64,000 bases of DNA, taken from Astropecten irregularis (lineage: Eukaryota; Echinodermata; Asteroidea; Paxillosida; Astropectinidae). Where the stretch lies: assembly GCA_963971285.1 (NCBI GenBank), contig OZ020252.1, positions 19,443,662 through 19,507,661 on the forward strand, written 5' to 3'. The notes beneath the pieces were generated by a model, which saw nothing but the letters and a program-made list of their open reading frames with translations, did no database searches and was not told the DNA's origin. A program made the translations under genes and the position numbers. The stretch's first letter is position 1. Each line of letters starts with the position of its first letter. Shown piece by piece: positions 21,320 through 33,177 of the stretch.

Positions 21320-24300
21320 ATGTTTCTCCCCTTGGCCTTGGTGACAGTAGTGACCACCATCCTGGGTAAGTAAATCACCCGGCATACAATCTTGTTTCGG
21401 GGTGTATACTTAGAATCAAGGGTTTATGGTAGTCTTTACATAATAGAGTCTGTGAGTTGGCCTATTACGGCTTTCACACTCGCAGAAGACGCTTGAAACA
21501 CTCCCAACACTTCGGAAATTAGTAAAACAACGACCGAAAATCTTTTAAAAGATCAAAAATAAAGAGAAAAGACTTAAGAAAGACTTAAGAAAAACAGCCA
21601 CAATATTTAATGTTGTGGCTGTTTTTCACTGTTTTCTCAAAAACGTGGGCATCGTATGGGACTGAAATTTTCACAGATGACTGTTACTGTATATCTGTCT
21701 TGATATTTTTGCAGAATGAATCTGTATTTTTTTGTTAAAAACCAAAGAATGATATTACCTTTAAATGAAAATAAAAACATGGTTGACAGGGGGGATCTAT
21801 CTTCCAGGAAACGGGGGGGGGGGGGGGGGGGGTTGAAAATTGAAATGTGCCATTTGATGAAATGAAGGCCTAAATTCGTTCTAAATATAGAGCTAATTTA
21901 TTGAATTTATCATAGAAATGGGAGGGTTATTTTTCAATTTTCAGTAGGCTATGGTGTCATTCCAATCAGTTGTTTTCAAAGGGTATGGTTTTTTAACTGG
22001 AATTTTCACCAAAGAGTAGGCCACAAATTGAGTTAAAAAAATATTTCAAATGAAACAAAAATGAGAATTGAAGATTTAAGCTTTATTTTGCTGCATGTTT
22101 TGATTGCCTCAACATATGTTATGAGTCCTTAAAATATTATAATTGTTGGCCATTTTGCATGCATTGGATGGCTATGGGAAATTGTTGCTGTATGGTCTGC
22201 ATAGGCCGTTTTTTGCCAACCAAGATGGAGGAAACAATGGGAACCCATCAATACAAAGCGGTTATTTGTAAATAAAAGAATTGAAAGTTTAATTGGGGAG
22301 GTGTTTGTGAGCTAACAACTGATCTCGTTGACTCCTTCGTATATTTTGTCATGACGCTCATTTAAAGGTAATATCATACTTTGGTTTTTGTCAAAGAAAT
22401 ACAGATTCATGAGTAAAAATATAAAGGACGATACAGTCAAAGTCACCATTCTGTGAAAATTTCAGTCCCACGGTGCCCACTTGTTGAAAAAACGTGAAAA
22501 AAAAGGCCACAGTTTTTCTTAAGCCTTTTCTCTTTTTGGTCACTGCTTTTACTCTTTTTCTGGATAAATACTGCATTTCAGGCAGAATGTTAACGGTATG
22601 TTTCTACCATTACCATCTTCATACCCTGTATGTTTTAAGTAAATCTGTGAAGATTTCTGTTTCAGCATGCTACAAAAGTATGATACTACCTTTAATTTAG
22701 TCACTGAAGGTATGATTTGTGTGCATAAAAAGAACCAGACATGACATCCCCGTAGTTGTCTTTTTTTACAATGACAACGTACAGTTTTGTTTTCTAAATT
22801 ATCATTGGCCAAAGTTGATCAACAGTCGTTTTTTAACGAGGCGTGGCAAACACAGCGCGCTACGTGCATTTATTTTATTCCTTTCCCAAGTGACCATAAT
22901 TTGTATTTTAAAAAAAGTAAAAAAAGTGAGATATGATGATAAACATTTATCGGTGATAGTCTTAAAGGTAGTATTATACTTTGGTATCATACCGAAACAG
23001 AAATCTTCACAGATTTTCCAATAACTTACAGGGTATAAAGATGTTGATGGTAGAAACATACCGTTAATTTTGTTCCTGCCAAAAATGCTTAACTTATCCA
23101 GAAAAGAGTATAACCAGTGACCGAAATTAATTAAAAGAGAAAATACTTAAGAAATACTGTGGAAATTTTTCACTGTTTTCTCGAAAAGTGGGCACCGTAT
23201 GGGACTGAAATTTTCACAGATGACTGTTACTGTATATCTTCCTTGATATTTTTGCCCATGAATCTGTATTTCTCTGACAAAAACCGAAGAATGATGATAA
23301 TACCTTTAAGCTTGTGTGTAACGTAGGTTTACAATCCTGAAAATGGTGCGGTTGAAAGAGTGATCGAGAAACATTTCATATTAAGCTGCATGAATAAGTA
23401 TGAATTTGACAACTTACTGCCTCCAGTTATTTTGTTGTCTCGATTGTTCTCAAATCATAAGGCATAAATCGGAAACAAATCAAATGGTTTGAATACACCT
23501 GAATTCATGATTTGGTTGTGCCCGATAAGAATGTTGACATGGTGTGCCAAATTGTCCCTCCTTTCTTCAGTGATATAAAATAATTAAACAAAATCTGCGA
23601 CTGATAAGGAGTGTGTTATTTACCCCCCATTCCCCGTTCAGCGGCCGTTGTATATCATCTACAATAATTAGACAAACCTCGAGACAAAATTGTATCCTCT
23701 TAATTGAGGCCTTGACTGCGAGGAATCAATAAACGATTACACGAACTGTATTTTGCTGGCGTGTGGACGTACAAGGTCGAGATTTTACGCTGCCATGGAA
23801 ACCAGCATTTCTTATTATATCAATGATACCATCTATGATCTAGTAAACAAAATGTACCGGCGCACTGGGTGTGGGCGCGGCACGCAGTGTCGGCGAGAAA
23901 GTAGTGGCAATCTCTGGTATCATTATTTTGAGGTGCACTCAGTCCACATAGTGTTGGTTCATTTCAGATTACATTATTTGGCTGAACCAATTATTACAAC
24001 TTACACTCTTCGAGTCGAGTCAGTATCTTTACGTCGAATTTTCCATTTTTGTAGTTAATTATGAAGCAATTGATAATCGTTTCAATATAATTGCAACGTC
24101 ATTTTACAAATTATTTGGCATGTCGTTAAAATAATGTAGTGTAAGACTTTCGTAGCATACTGAACTTAACAGAAATCTTCACAGATTTACCTATAACTTG
24201 CAGGGTATAAAGATGGTGATGGTATAAACATACCAAAATATTTCTGCCTGAAATGCTGTATGAGTAAAACCAGTGACCAGAATTGTTTTTGATCTGTTAA

Positions 24301-27300
24301 AGATCTAAAATAACAGAAAAACGACTTACAGAAGTACTGTGGCCGTTTTCTCTGTTTTCTCAAAAAGTGGGTACCGTATGGGACTGAATTTTTCACAGTT
24401 GACTGTTAATACTGTATCTTTCTTGATATTTCTGCCCATGAATCTGATTTCTTGTCAAAGTATGATAATTTATTACCTTTAATGTTTACCTGTTTTAGCA
24501 TTCATGTACTATTTCTTTCACATTTTCTGGAATTATAGGGAGGGGGAATGATTATGTTTGCTCCCTCGCGAACATTTTCATTTTGGCCAACTGCCCCACC
24601 CCCACCCCCGGGGATAGACGCCCCCTATACTGTACCGTGTTATGATGGGACCTGTGGTTGATTTCACCAAGCAAGATCAATCCTAAATCACGAACCAATC
24701 TTAATTGCTTAGCAAAGTATATGATGTTATTTATCACTATGGTGATTTGGACAACTCATCTTAATAGGGGCCTATTAATCTTAACGTTTCTTGAAATCCA
24801 GCCCTGTTCAAACTTAACGGACATTGTATCGGTAAAACGATACTTAAAAGTAGCATCATACTTTTTTGGTAAGAAACCCGAACAGAATGTTCACAGATTT
24901 ACATATAACTTACAGGGTATGAAGATGGTGGTGGTAGAAACATATACCGTTAAAAATTTTCCGCCTGAAATGGTGTATTTATCCAGAAATTACTGAGTAA
25001 AACAACGACCGAAAATCCTTTGGATCTTTTAAAAGATCAAAAATAAAAGAGAAAAGACTTAAGAAATACTGTGGCTGTTTTTCACTCTTTTCTTAAAAAG
25101 TAGGCAACGTATGGGACTAAAACTTTCACAGACGACTGTTTACTGTATCTGTCCTGGTATTTTTGCCCATGAAACTGTATTTCTTTGATAAAAACCAAAG
25201 TATGATACTACCTTTAACAGACTGTACATCAATATTCTCATAATTAAACAATGTATTAATTTGCACCAATTAATAGGAACATTACATTAAATTTCGTCTC
25301 CCTCAACCAGTTGTTCTTAATTGTTTCAAAGATGAGCTCATGTGATCATGAATTGCTGTGAAAAACAATTCTGTCATGGAGACAAAACTGACAATTTAAA
25401 GCAAATTTAGGCCAAGTCCTCCACGTCATAATCTCAATCGGTTGTTTCAACCGACAGTTTCTGTGAATTTGGACTTGTCCATAATGGACGGCTAATGGAG
25501 TCGCATTTAGGCCTATACGTTTGCACTTCAACCTTGAAACTGACAATCAATGATTTCAATTAACCGAGTATAACGGTCCTTGCGCTTACTGATCAAGTCC
25601 CATCAACTGTGTCTATTCATAATAGGTCTATTCATTGTCATTGGACAATACGATCATAATGCGTGCAGTGATATTAACGTCATAAAATTATTTTCATGGA
25701 GCCATATAAGATATTACCAAGGTCTATTATAATACTGGGCAATAGGCATATTACTGCCTAAAATCGGTTAATTTATTCATTATTCATTGGCAGAATCCAG
25801 TCCAAAACAACCTGCGGTATTAAAATACTAAAGTCAATGATTGTAATGGTTTAATTTGTTCCATCAACACTATTATGTAATGTATGGAATTCAATATCTG
25901 CCGTCGCCCGTTCCATTTATATACTTCTTCGGTCCCTCTAAAATATACTGTTTCATTCCCTTTAAATACTTTTTCGTTCCCTCTACATACTGTTTCGTTC
26001 CCTGCAAATCCTGTTTCGTTCCATTTAAATACTGTTTTGTTCTCTCGAAATACAATTTCATTCCCCTGAAATAGTATTTCAAGATAACAATAAATACAAT
26101 GTATTTTAAGGTAACAAATTATTTCGAGGGAACAAAATACCATATTTCGAGGGAACGAGACAATGTTTAGATGGAACGAAGATACAGTGTGAAATTTTCT
26201 TTGGGGCGAAAAATGTTTGGGACGAGTTGGTTTTTCTCACTGGAATATAACCAGTTCGCCCCAACCCTTTTGTGTTAAATAAAAGGTATGAATGCACAAA
26301 AAAGGAAAGGAACACAGAGTTATAGAAGAATATTCGGCATGGACAACATCTCGGATTTCCCCACAGGTCTTTTGTTCATGATTAGCTTTCCAGCTTCCCA
26401 AATTTCAATAAAAGATGATTGGCGGTATACTGACACCACCGCAGTATCTTCTTTTAATCAAAAGAGGGCGCCATCAAAACCGTGTGACCGAAATACTGTA
26501 TACTTAAAATGATAATAAAGGTGAAGGCAAACTAAACGAAATCCATGCACGCTGATTGATATCTACAATATACAGCGTCTGAAGTAAGTTTAAGTGGTTC
26601 TTTCGCTAATAATACGCTTCGCCTCTGTTTTCCCCGCCCCCGGTACCCATGCTCTTAATGTACACTCCTATTCCAGAACACAATGAAAGTGGGATGGGAT
26701 GGTGACGATTTTAGCACCGTTCTTTTAACACTGTTTGTGGTTTGCTCCTCAGCCAACCTGGGCCGAGTTGAAAGCGAGCAGAATACGCTTTACTTTGGCC
26801 CTCCTCCTCAGCCGGATCCAGGGGAACATTGGATGAAAACAGCTGCTCGAATGTTGAGCAAACAATGCCCTCGCCGTAAACAGGGCGGTCAAGGTCAGTT
26901 TGGTTTTGAACTCTTTATTTTTCTTCATTATTTTCTGATGTGTTCTTCTCATTGGACCAATTGTTAGAGACAAAAACAAACACGATCTTTCGAGACATGA
27001 ATTATTCATCATAATTGTCATTGATAATTCGAGGAAAAGAAGTAGGGCAGTTTCTTACTAAATGTCTTTTCAACATTTTGGAACATTAACGTGTATTCTT
27101 TCGGCCGTTATAAACAAAGTCCGTTGGCTCGTCTTTTATTGTTAACTTTCATTTCAATTTATTTAAGTTTAAACATGTAGTTTCAGTCACCAAAGTTTGT
27201 TTTTTGGAAAAAAGAATAACATTTGAGATCGGAGCAAGATATTCTAATATCTTATGGTTTATGTTCACAATTCCATAAGCCTCTGCAAGATAAAACAACA

Positions 27301-28398
27301 TGATGGAAAGTGTTCTATAACAAAAGTGACTACTGTATTATTTAAGATCTGATCCTTTATTAAAGCTATACGATTGGTAGATGTTTATGAAATGTTTCAA
27401 TTCAATCCTGGCAGGTGTCCCTGTCTGTACTAACCCAGGGCCTCTTGGTATGAAGGATGGCCGTATTCAGGATAGCAGCATCACAGCTTCATCGTATAAT
27501 GCTGAGGCCTCTCCTAGTAGAGCACGGCTGGATAATAACATCAGTAAGTTGTTTTCTGATAATGCAAAATAGACTACTAATCGGAATGAGGTTTTATTCA
27601 AGAAAGCTGTGAAAAGAGGGTCTTGGCAATTTATAATAATTATATATTATTGTTCATGATGGCGGCACAGATCCAGACGCGTGGTATGCATTTTTTAACT
27701 CCAATCCATGGATTCAAGTCAGCTTCGATGCTGCGGTGTCCATCACTGGCCTCATCACTCAAGGCGGTACTGTGTATTACACTTGGGTCTTGGAATACCA
27801 AGTCAAGTACAGCGATGACGGTCAATCATGGGCTACCGTGACTGATACTGATGGCACCCCAACAAAGGTTCGCCGTTCACGAATGAATTATTTAGATGAC
27901 TGTTTACTTTAAAAAAAAAATTCGTACTAATCCCCCCCCCCCGTTTAAAGTTCACTGAGATGAATCTTGATATAATCATTTGGATCATCCCGAAGAATAG
28001 ACCCACCCATTCACATGATTTCTCCAACAATGGCACGTTTAATTTCAGTCCCCTAACTGAAGAAGACTTTTCATCACCGGATTGTCAGTTTCCTTCTTCA
28101 CGAATTAGTACGAGGAATGCTACAAGCATGCCACAAATTAAATGAATATCCACAGATGTTCTACTGCACAAAATTGATCAGGAGCCAATTATGTGGGAGA
28201 CCATTGTAGCATAAATTATTATTTACATAATCTTTTCACATTTTTTTTCATTGACAGTTCGTTGGTAATACCGATGAGACGAGCCACGTGGAGGTGACTT
28301 TCATGACAGCCTTGTACACCAAGTACATTCGTATAGTGCCCAATGACTGTAGGGGAGGATACTGTGCCTTGCGCTTTGAGCTGATTGGTTGCTATTAA
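21320..28398 (+). CDS. Secreted F5/8 type C (discoidin) domain protein, gene A
   Basis: Coding exons are 21320-21365, 26753-26893, 27415-27543, 27671-27867 and 28258-28398 (TAA), 217 residues. Residues 1-16 (MFLPLALVTVVTTILA) are a signal peptide. Exon 2 encodes a module I do not recognise, with LYFGPPPQPDPGEHWM, KTAARMLSKQC and a basic PRRK stretch. Exons 3-5 encode one discoidin domain: GRIQDSSITASS, ARLDN, NPWIQVSFDAAVSITGLITQ, EYQVKYSDDGQSWATV, TKYIRIVP, ALRFELIGCY. Discoidin domains bind sugars or lipids outside the cell; the ligand here is unknown. Five cysteines remain after the signal peptide, an odd number, which would allow a disulphide-linked dimer. The exon 4 acceptor of the paralogue is destroyed here (AG to TG), so I use the next AG, 12 bases downstream, which keeps the frame. 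Exon 4 ends at a non-standard but shared donor GTTCGC. Reads as intact otherwise. Confidence 0.85.
21520..21769. mobile_element. TTAA-flanked repeat family, left-truncated copy
   Basis: Contains ACGACCGAAAATCTTTTAAA, GGGACTGAAATTTTCACAGA and the right end AATGATATTACCTTTAA. The left terminus is missing. It lies in intron 1 of discoidin gene A. Confidence 0.65.
22363..22694. mobile_element. TTAA-flanked repeat family, full-length copy
   Basis: Left end TTTAAAGGTAATATCATACT and right end AGTATGATACTACCTTTAA form inverted termini meeting TTAA on both sides. Internal blocks are GTCAAAGAAATACAGATTCA, AATTTCAGTCCCA, GGTATGTTTCTACCAT and GTAAATCTGTGAAGATTTCT. Confidence 0.75.
22963..23312. mobile_element. 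TTAA-flanked repeat family, full-length copy
   Basis: Same family in the opposite orientation: left end TTAAAGGTAGTATTATACTT, right end GATAATACCTTTAA. Internal blocks are the reverse complement of those in 22363-22694. Confidence 0.75.
23683..24057 (+). promoter_or_regulatory. Extra promoter-like module inside intron 1 of discoidin gene A (module copy 2)
   Basis: The whole block matches 20100-20480: ACAAAATTGTATCCTCTTAA, X-box GCTGCCATGGAAAC at 23789-23802, CAGTGTCGGCGAGAAAGTAG and initiator-like TCAGTCCACA at 23939. It lacks the splice donor seen at 20482. It may be an alternative promoter or a relic. Confidence 0.6.
24160..24483. mobile_element. TTAA-flanked repeat family copy
   Basis: Shared blocks are AGAAATCTTCACAGATTTAC, CAGGGTATAAAGATGGTGAT, ACCGTATGGGACTGAA and the right end TATTACCTTTAA. 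The left terminus is degraded. Confidence 0.65.
24655..24805. repeat. Dispersed repeat related to 4850-5190
   Basis: Starts GGTTGATTTCACCAAGCAAG and ends TTTCTTGAAATCCAGCCC, giving GGNTTGATTTCA-type inverted ends. Contains CACTATGGTGATTTGGACAA. Confidence 0.5.
24843..25218. mobile_element. TTAA-flanked repeat family, near-complete copy
   Basis: Left end TTAAAAGTAGCATCATACTT, right end AAAGTATGATACTACCTTTAA. Contains the internal palindrome GGATCTTTTAAAAGATCAAA and AAAAGACTTAAGAAATACTG. Confidence 0.75.
25912..26200. repeat. Minisatellite, ~20-bp GTTCCCT(T/C)TAAATACTGTTTC units, with an inverted part
   Basis: About eight imperfect units of TTTCGTTCCCTCTAAATACT lie between 25912 and 26075. 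At 26120-26185 the same word appears inverted (ATTTCGAGGGAACAAAATAC). Short ORFs on both strands reflect the 20-21-bp period and are not genes. Confidence 0.75.
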
Positions 28399-29756
28399 AT
28401 CAACCGGAGAGAATGGAAATTGTTAATTCGCTATTCAGCTGACTTAACCTTGATGGTAATTTTATTCTAATGATGTCAGTAATTAATTTTAGATAATCAT
28501 GTCGATATTATCGATTAACTATTATATTCATGTTTAGTTCTTACGTATTAAAACTGTGGTGGAAATGATGTAGCTATCAAATTGATTGAGTTTTTTTTTT
28601 AACATCTGTAACAAAAATTCGTTACCCCGTGCGACAAGACAGCTAGTAAAAAAAAAAGCATAGGCATTGACAAGATACCATCACTTTGTTTACGTATGGC
28701 CAGAGCAGTTTATTGCCAGATCAATAGTTATCAAAAGCATTTATTTATTGCCAAGCTTAAAGAAAACAAAAAATGTGCTTACAATGCCCTCTTCTGGTGT
28801 AATCTATATCCCTTTAGCTCGTGGTTGGCATGGGCGGCCAAATCTTGCAAATTATTTCGTCTTTTCGACGGGCGGCGTGACCAAATTCAATATATTTATA
28901 ATTGTTCCATAGGTGTACAAACATTCCTTGTGTTGTTTCAATTTATTCATTCAGCAATATTTTCAATGTTTATGAAACGCTGTGTATACAAAATAATTGT
29001 GGTTATTTTTTATGCCCGGCTTTGATGGCTCGTCATCAGACCAATGCTAGAAATTTTGCTAAGGTTGATTAATTTTCAGAGGCCATTGATTTAATGTTAT
29101 GGAAAGTCACGGTAGAGCGGCAACGATTAATCGTAGTTTCTGCTTGCATTTAAATTATAAATCTTATTCTACATTCAATAATTATATTCAATTAGCATAT
29201 TGCAAAATTATATGGCTTTTAGTGTAGTAGACTTCTCACTCTGTACGTCTTTGTGCGATGTATATAAATGTTAAATTGTGAACAATGGGCCGCATTTAAT
29301 CATACATCATCATTTCCGGGCCCCGAAGGGAATGGTAGGCTTACACAAAATAGAATTCCGCCCGGTCTAGGTTCGATTGTATGTCCTAAGAACGTATACG
29401 TACGTACGTGCGACTCCGAGTTTTGAGGCAATCCCCCCGCCTCCCCCATCCTTCTCCGACCAAAAATCATCGCACCCAACGGCGGTGATTATCGGTGGAT
29501 CTCATGGCAATTTGATACCCGTTTCATGAATGCAAGAGGGGACTCTATAAGTTCACTAGTTGTGGGGGCACAAAATTGATTGAAAATGAATAACCAATCG
29601 GTAAAAGTATATAAAGAACAGGCAAACTGTCAATCCCCAACTGAACTGGTTCAGTGCCTAAGAGAGGTCCCATCCAAATTTCAATGGGAGAGACCCATGC
29701 AGTAGGCCCCCTAGAGTTTCATTCTCTTTAAAACCCTATTAATCCGCTAAGAAGCT

Positions 29757-30129
29757 TAAAGGTAGTATCATACTTTGGTTTTTATCAAAGAAATACAGAT
29801 TAATGGGCAAAAATACCAAGACAGATACAGTCTGTAACACACATCTGTGAAAATTTCAGTCCCATACGTTGCCCAATTTTTGAGAAAACAGTGAAAAACA
29901 GCCACAGTATTTCTTAAGTTTTTTCTCTTTTATTTTTGATCTTTGAAAAGATCAAAAAGATTTTCGGTCGTTGTTTTACTAATTTCTAGATAAAGTACAC
30001 CATTTCAGGCGGAAAAATTTTAACGGTATGTTTCTACCACCACCACCTTCATACCCTGTAAGTTATACGTATAAATCTGTGAATATGTCTGTTTTAGTTT
30101 CTAACCAAAGTATGATACTTTACCTTTAA
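29757..30129. mobile_element. TTAA-flanked repeat family, full-length copy
   Basis: The left end TTAAAGGTAGTATCATACTT and right end AAGTATGATACTTTACCTTTAA are inverted. It contains all the family blocks including TTTTTGATCTTTGAAAAGATC and GGTATGTTTCTACCACCACC. Confidence 0.8.
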
Positions 30130-31016
30130 AGGTGTGCCACATTTCTGGATATTTTATCTCGTTGTTATTTATGAGTGTTATAAATTAATGAGTGTTATTG
30201 ATATATGTATTTATCTTATTAAAAATGATGTTAATATATACAGCAAATAATTACATTTAACACAGGGGACTCACAGGATGAAGGTTATAAGTTGTTAATG
30301 CAGTGAACATCAACATGTACAAATACAAAGCGTTTATACATGTAGTGCCAAACGAAGGTAGTTGATGTTGCCACTGGTCAATGTAATGCACCCAAAAAAT
30401 ATATGGCATAGGCATTGCCTAACGTCAGAAAAATTCCCATTAAAATTTCGCAAATTTATACAGAAAGGCGTTCATTTCTGGGTATTTTATCTTTCTGCTT
30501 TTTATTTATGAGTGTTCAAGTTATCTTATCTAAAATTATATGTTGACATAATTTTATTGAAACTGGTCACATTGGTATGGAATAATCGAACACGGGACTT
30601 TAATACTGGGTGCAGTTTATACGTGTATAAATCTAATCCAAGTGAACAGGAAAAAATGCAAAGCTTTTATTTCAGTTAAATGAAAGTAACATAATGTTGT
30701 AGTGCCAAATGAAGGAAGTTGTTGATGTTGGTAATGTGCATAATGAAGTCGAATATATTGGGCATATGGAACAATAAAACATGTCTTAAAACATTATTGT
30801 TCAGCATAATCCGTTTCCTGAAGAACCTCTGTATATCAGTTCTATGCACCAGGTCTAAAGTTAGCTTTAATAACCTTTCCGCCCTGTTGGATCGACCGTA
30901 AACCAATCCCATCCTTCGATTCTAATTCTCGTTCGGTTGAACCAATGACGTCATTGGAGTAGAACCGAAGTTGCCAAACCAATAACCAAGGCAGAAACAT
31001 AATTTCTTTTCGCACA

Positions 31017-31165
31017 ATTTTGTCTTTTCGATATATATTTTTCAAATTTGCTTTTTCGAGATATATTTTCCAGATTTGTTTTTTCGATATAAATTTTCAA
31101 AATGTGTTCTTTCGAGATATATTTTCAAAATCTGTTTTTTTTTTTCGAGATATATTTTTCACAGG
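31017..31165. repeat. Tandem repeat of ~28-bp TTTCGAGATATATTTTCAAA units
   Basis: Five to six imperfect units with spacing near 27-30 bases, each centred on TTTCGAGATATATTTT. Non-coding, upstream of discoidin gene B. Confidence 0.75.
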
Positions 31166-31593
31166 CTAGGCATAAGGAATATACATGGCCTTGTGAGGGC
31201 GCTGTTGATATCGAACGTTGTGTTGATTTCCATCGAGACAAAATATTCAGTAGCATATCTCGCCATGCAAGTTTATAGTGCATAATTGAATTACGGAATT
31301 TATGTGGAAAGAGGGTATAGGGAAATGTTTATGTGCTGCAATACTATGTGATAAAGAATAATGCATGAGTACGAACAAATGGTGCCATAGATCTTTTACT
31401 AATAATTGGAAGATTTGGAACATTGCTAACTCGGTGGGTATATGTAGCGTCTTAGAAATGGTTCAGAACATGGTTGTCGGCACAATTTTGTCGACAAACA
31501 GCCCATGTGGAAAGATGCGCAATTTGTCGACAAATATTGGCCAACGCGTTGCAAACTCATGGTGGCGCACTATTGTGAAACGGCCGTATTAAT

Positions 31594-31902
31594 TAACGAT
31601 TGTATACGAACTGCATTGCGCCGGCGAGGGGGAAAGGCCGATATTTCGCCCGCAAACAAAACACACTGGCGTGGTACGGTGCATCGAGTGTGAGCGTGCC
31701 ATGCAGCAGTGTCGGCGAGAAAGTAGCTGCAACTCTGGTAGGCCTATCATTTGAGGTGAAGTCAGTCCACATATAGAGTTGGTTCATGTGGGATTTGTCA
31801 TCATACTTGAACCTTATTACAACCTGCGATCATCGAGCTAGTCCGTTGGTGGAATTTCTTCGCATTTTCCTGTCTGTTTATTCACCACAGATTGAATTAA
31901 AG
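31594..31902 (+). promoter_or_regulatory. Promoter and non-coding exon 1 of discoidin gene B (module copy 3)
   Basis: Matches 20100-20482, with TGCAGCAGTGTCGGCGAGAA, initiator-like TCAGTC at 31762-31767 and GAACCTTATTACAACCTGCG, and ends at a strong donor (AATTAAAG before GTAAGC) at 31902. The acceptor is CGTCAG before GGAACCGTGACGAG, upstream of the coding exon at 33178. The X-box segment present in the other three copies is missing here. Confidence 0.6.
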
Positions 31903-31944
31903 GTAAGCTAAATATTACATGTTAAGTTGCATTTGGGTATTTAG

Positions 31945-32280
31945 AGGTAATTTCATACTTTGCTGGCATACAAAAACAGACATCTTCACAGATTTACATA
32001 TAACTTACAGGGTAAAGGTGGTGGTGGTAGAAACATGTCAGATAACAGTACTTTCTAGCAGAAATTCTTTATTGTTCAAGAAACATCCAAAGACCGAAAA
32101 ACAGTTTTCATCTCGGGGTAAGCTCAAAACTCTGAATAGATTTTAAAATGCCGTGATTGTTTCCCACTGTTTTCTCAAAAATTGGGCACTGGAAATATCA
32201 CAGATGACTGTTAATAAATCTGTCTTGATATTGTTGCTCATGAATCTGCATTTCTTTCACCAAAAACTAAAGTGCACGAA
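31945..32280. mobile_element. TTAA-flanked repeat family, degraded copy
   Basis: Recognisable by CTTCACAGATTTACATATAA, AGGTGGTGGTGGTAGAAACA, CACTGTTTTCTCAAAAATTG and CACAGATGACTGTTAATAAA. The termini have decayed. Confidence 0.6.
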
Positions 32281-32742
32281 GCATTAGTTTATTTCATCAT
32301 TCGGTATTATTTATGTACTCCTTAGTGATGATATTACAAAGAAATCCACATCGTCATGAGTATTGTTTGTCTTTTATTTTCAAATTTCTATACCTAAATA
32401 AGTTATCACGACATAACAAATTAGCCGAAAAATATTGAAACAATACCGACGTACTGGCACGCGGGTAGCGTGTATCTGACAAATTTCGCGGGTCATACTC
32501 GGCAAATACACGGTAGGGAGCGTTTGTCAGATTTGGTGACTCAATGGTCTTATACGGACAAATCCTTGCAATGTTTCACTTCAAAGCATGACTCGCCTAG
32601 TAAATCTAATGCATGCATCGGGCTCAATTATTTCTTGATAACCCTCCTTGGAACTAAATTCCGTTTTTGTTTTTATTAATCTTAACAAATATTGATAATG
32701 ATGAACAACAAGAATGATAACCTTGTCCAATGTAGGCCTATT

Positions 32743-32830
32743 GACTGAGTATGGCTGGAATCGAACCACCAAGCTGTAGATTAACCACGAGATTTCAGTA
32801 CGACACGTCAGACCACTAGCTCCAGTATAA
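32743..32830 (-). repeat. tRNA-like SINE fragment (counterpart of 21118-21215)
   Basis: Minus-strand GGTTCGATTCCAGCC box B-like sequence with GAGCTAGTGGTCTGACGTG. Its position relative to the gene B start mirrors that of 21118-21215 relative to gene A. Confidence 0.5.
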
Positions 32831-33177
32831 TGTCACATCGATGTAGCAATGACCATTATTACAATATTAGAGACGGTGTACAGGATTTGCAAGGCCTCCA
32901 AAAGTATTGAGTTTGAGACAGAAAATGTACTAAACATTTCGTAAACAGTGCAAACAGTCACCATGGGAAATCTTGATTCATCATGATCAGATGCTGGGTT
33001 TTTCAAGGAAATCAAGATTTAGTGTCAACGTCTTTAAGGAAGTTTAAGGTCTTCGCTTCTGTTTAAGTACCAATTTCAGCCAAAACTCACATATTTGCAA
33101 ATCATATAATTATGCTTTAATGTGGTTCCTCTGTTCTTATCGTCAGGGAACCGTGACGAGAGAGGAGAATCGTGAAG

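Larger units (their letters stand above)
28399..31593. other. Intergenic region between discoidin genes A and B
   Basis: It starts with the gene A 3'UTR; ATTAAA near 28545 is a possible poly(A) signal. No exons were recognised. Listed separately are a TTAA-family element and a TTTCGAGATATATTTT tandem repeat. The end of the interval runs into the gene B promoter module. Confidence 0.55.

Noticed and set aside
25912..26075. CRISPR-like array
   Set aside because: The units are contiguous imperfect tandem repeats without spacers and the genome is eukaryotic.
25820..26143. Repetitive ORFs with NTVF/GNET-like units on both strands
   Set aside because: The repeats follow the 20-21-bp minisatellite period and appear in several frames at once.
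27671..27867. Gene A as a simple pseudogene
   Set aside because: The acceptor is lost, but a substitute AG keeps the frame and all other exons are open with intact splice sites, so decay is not established.
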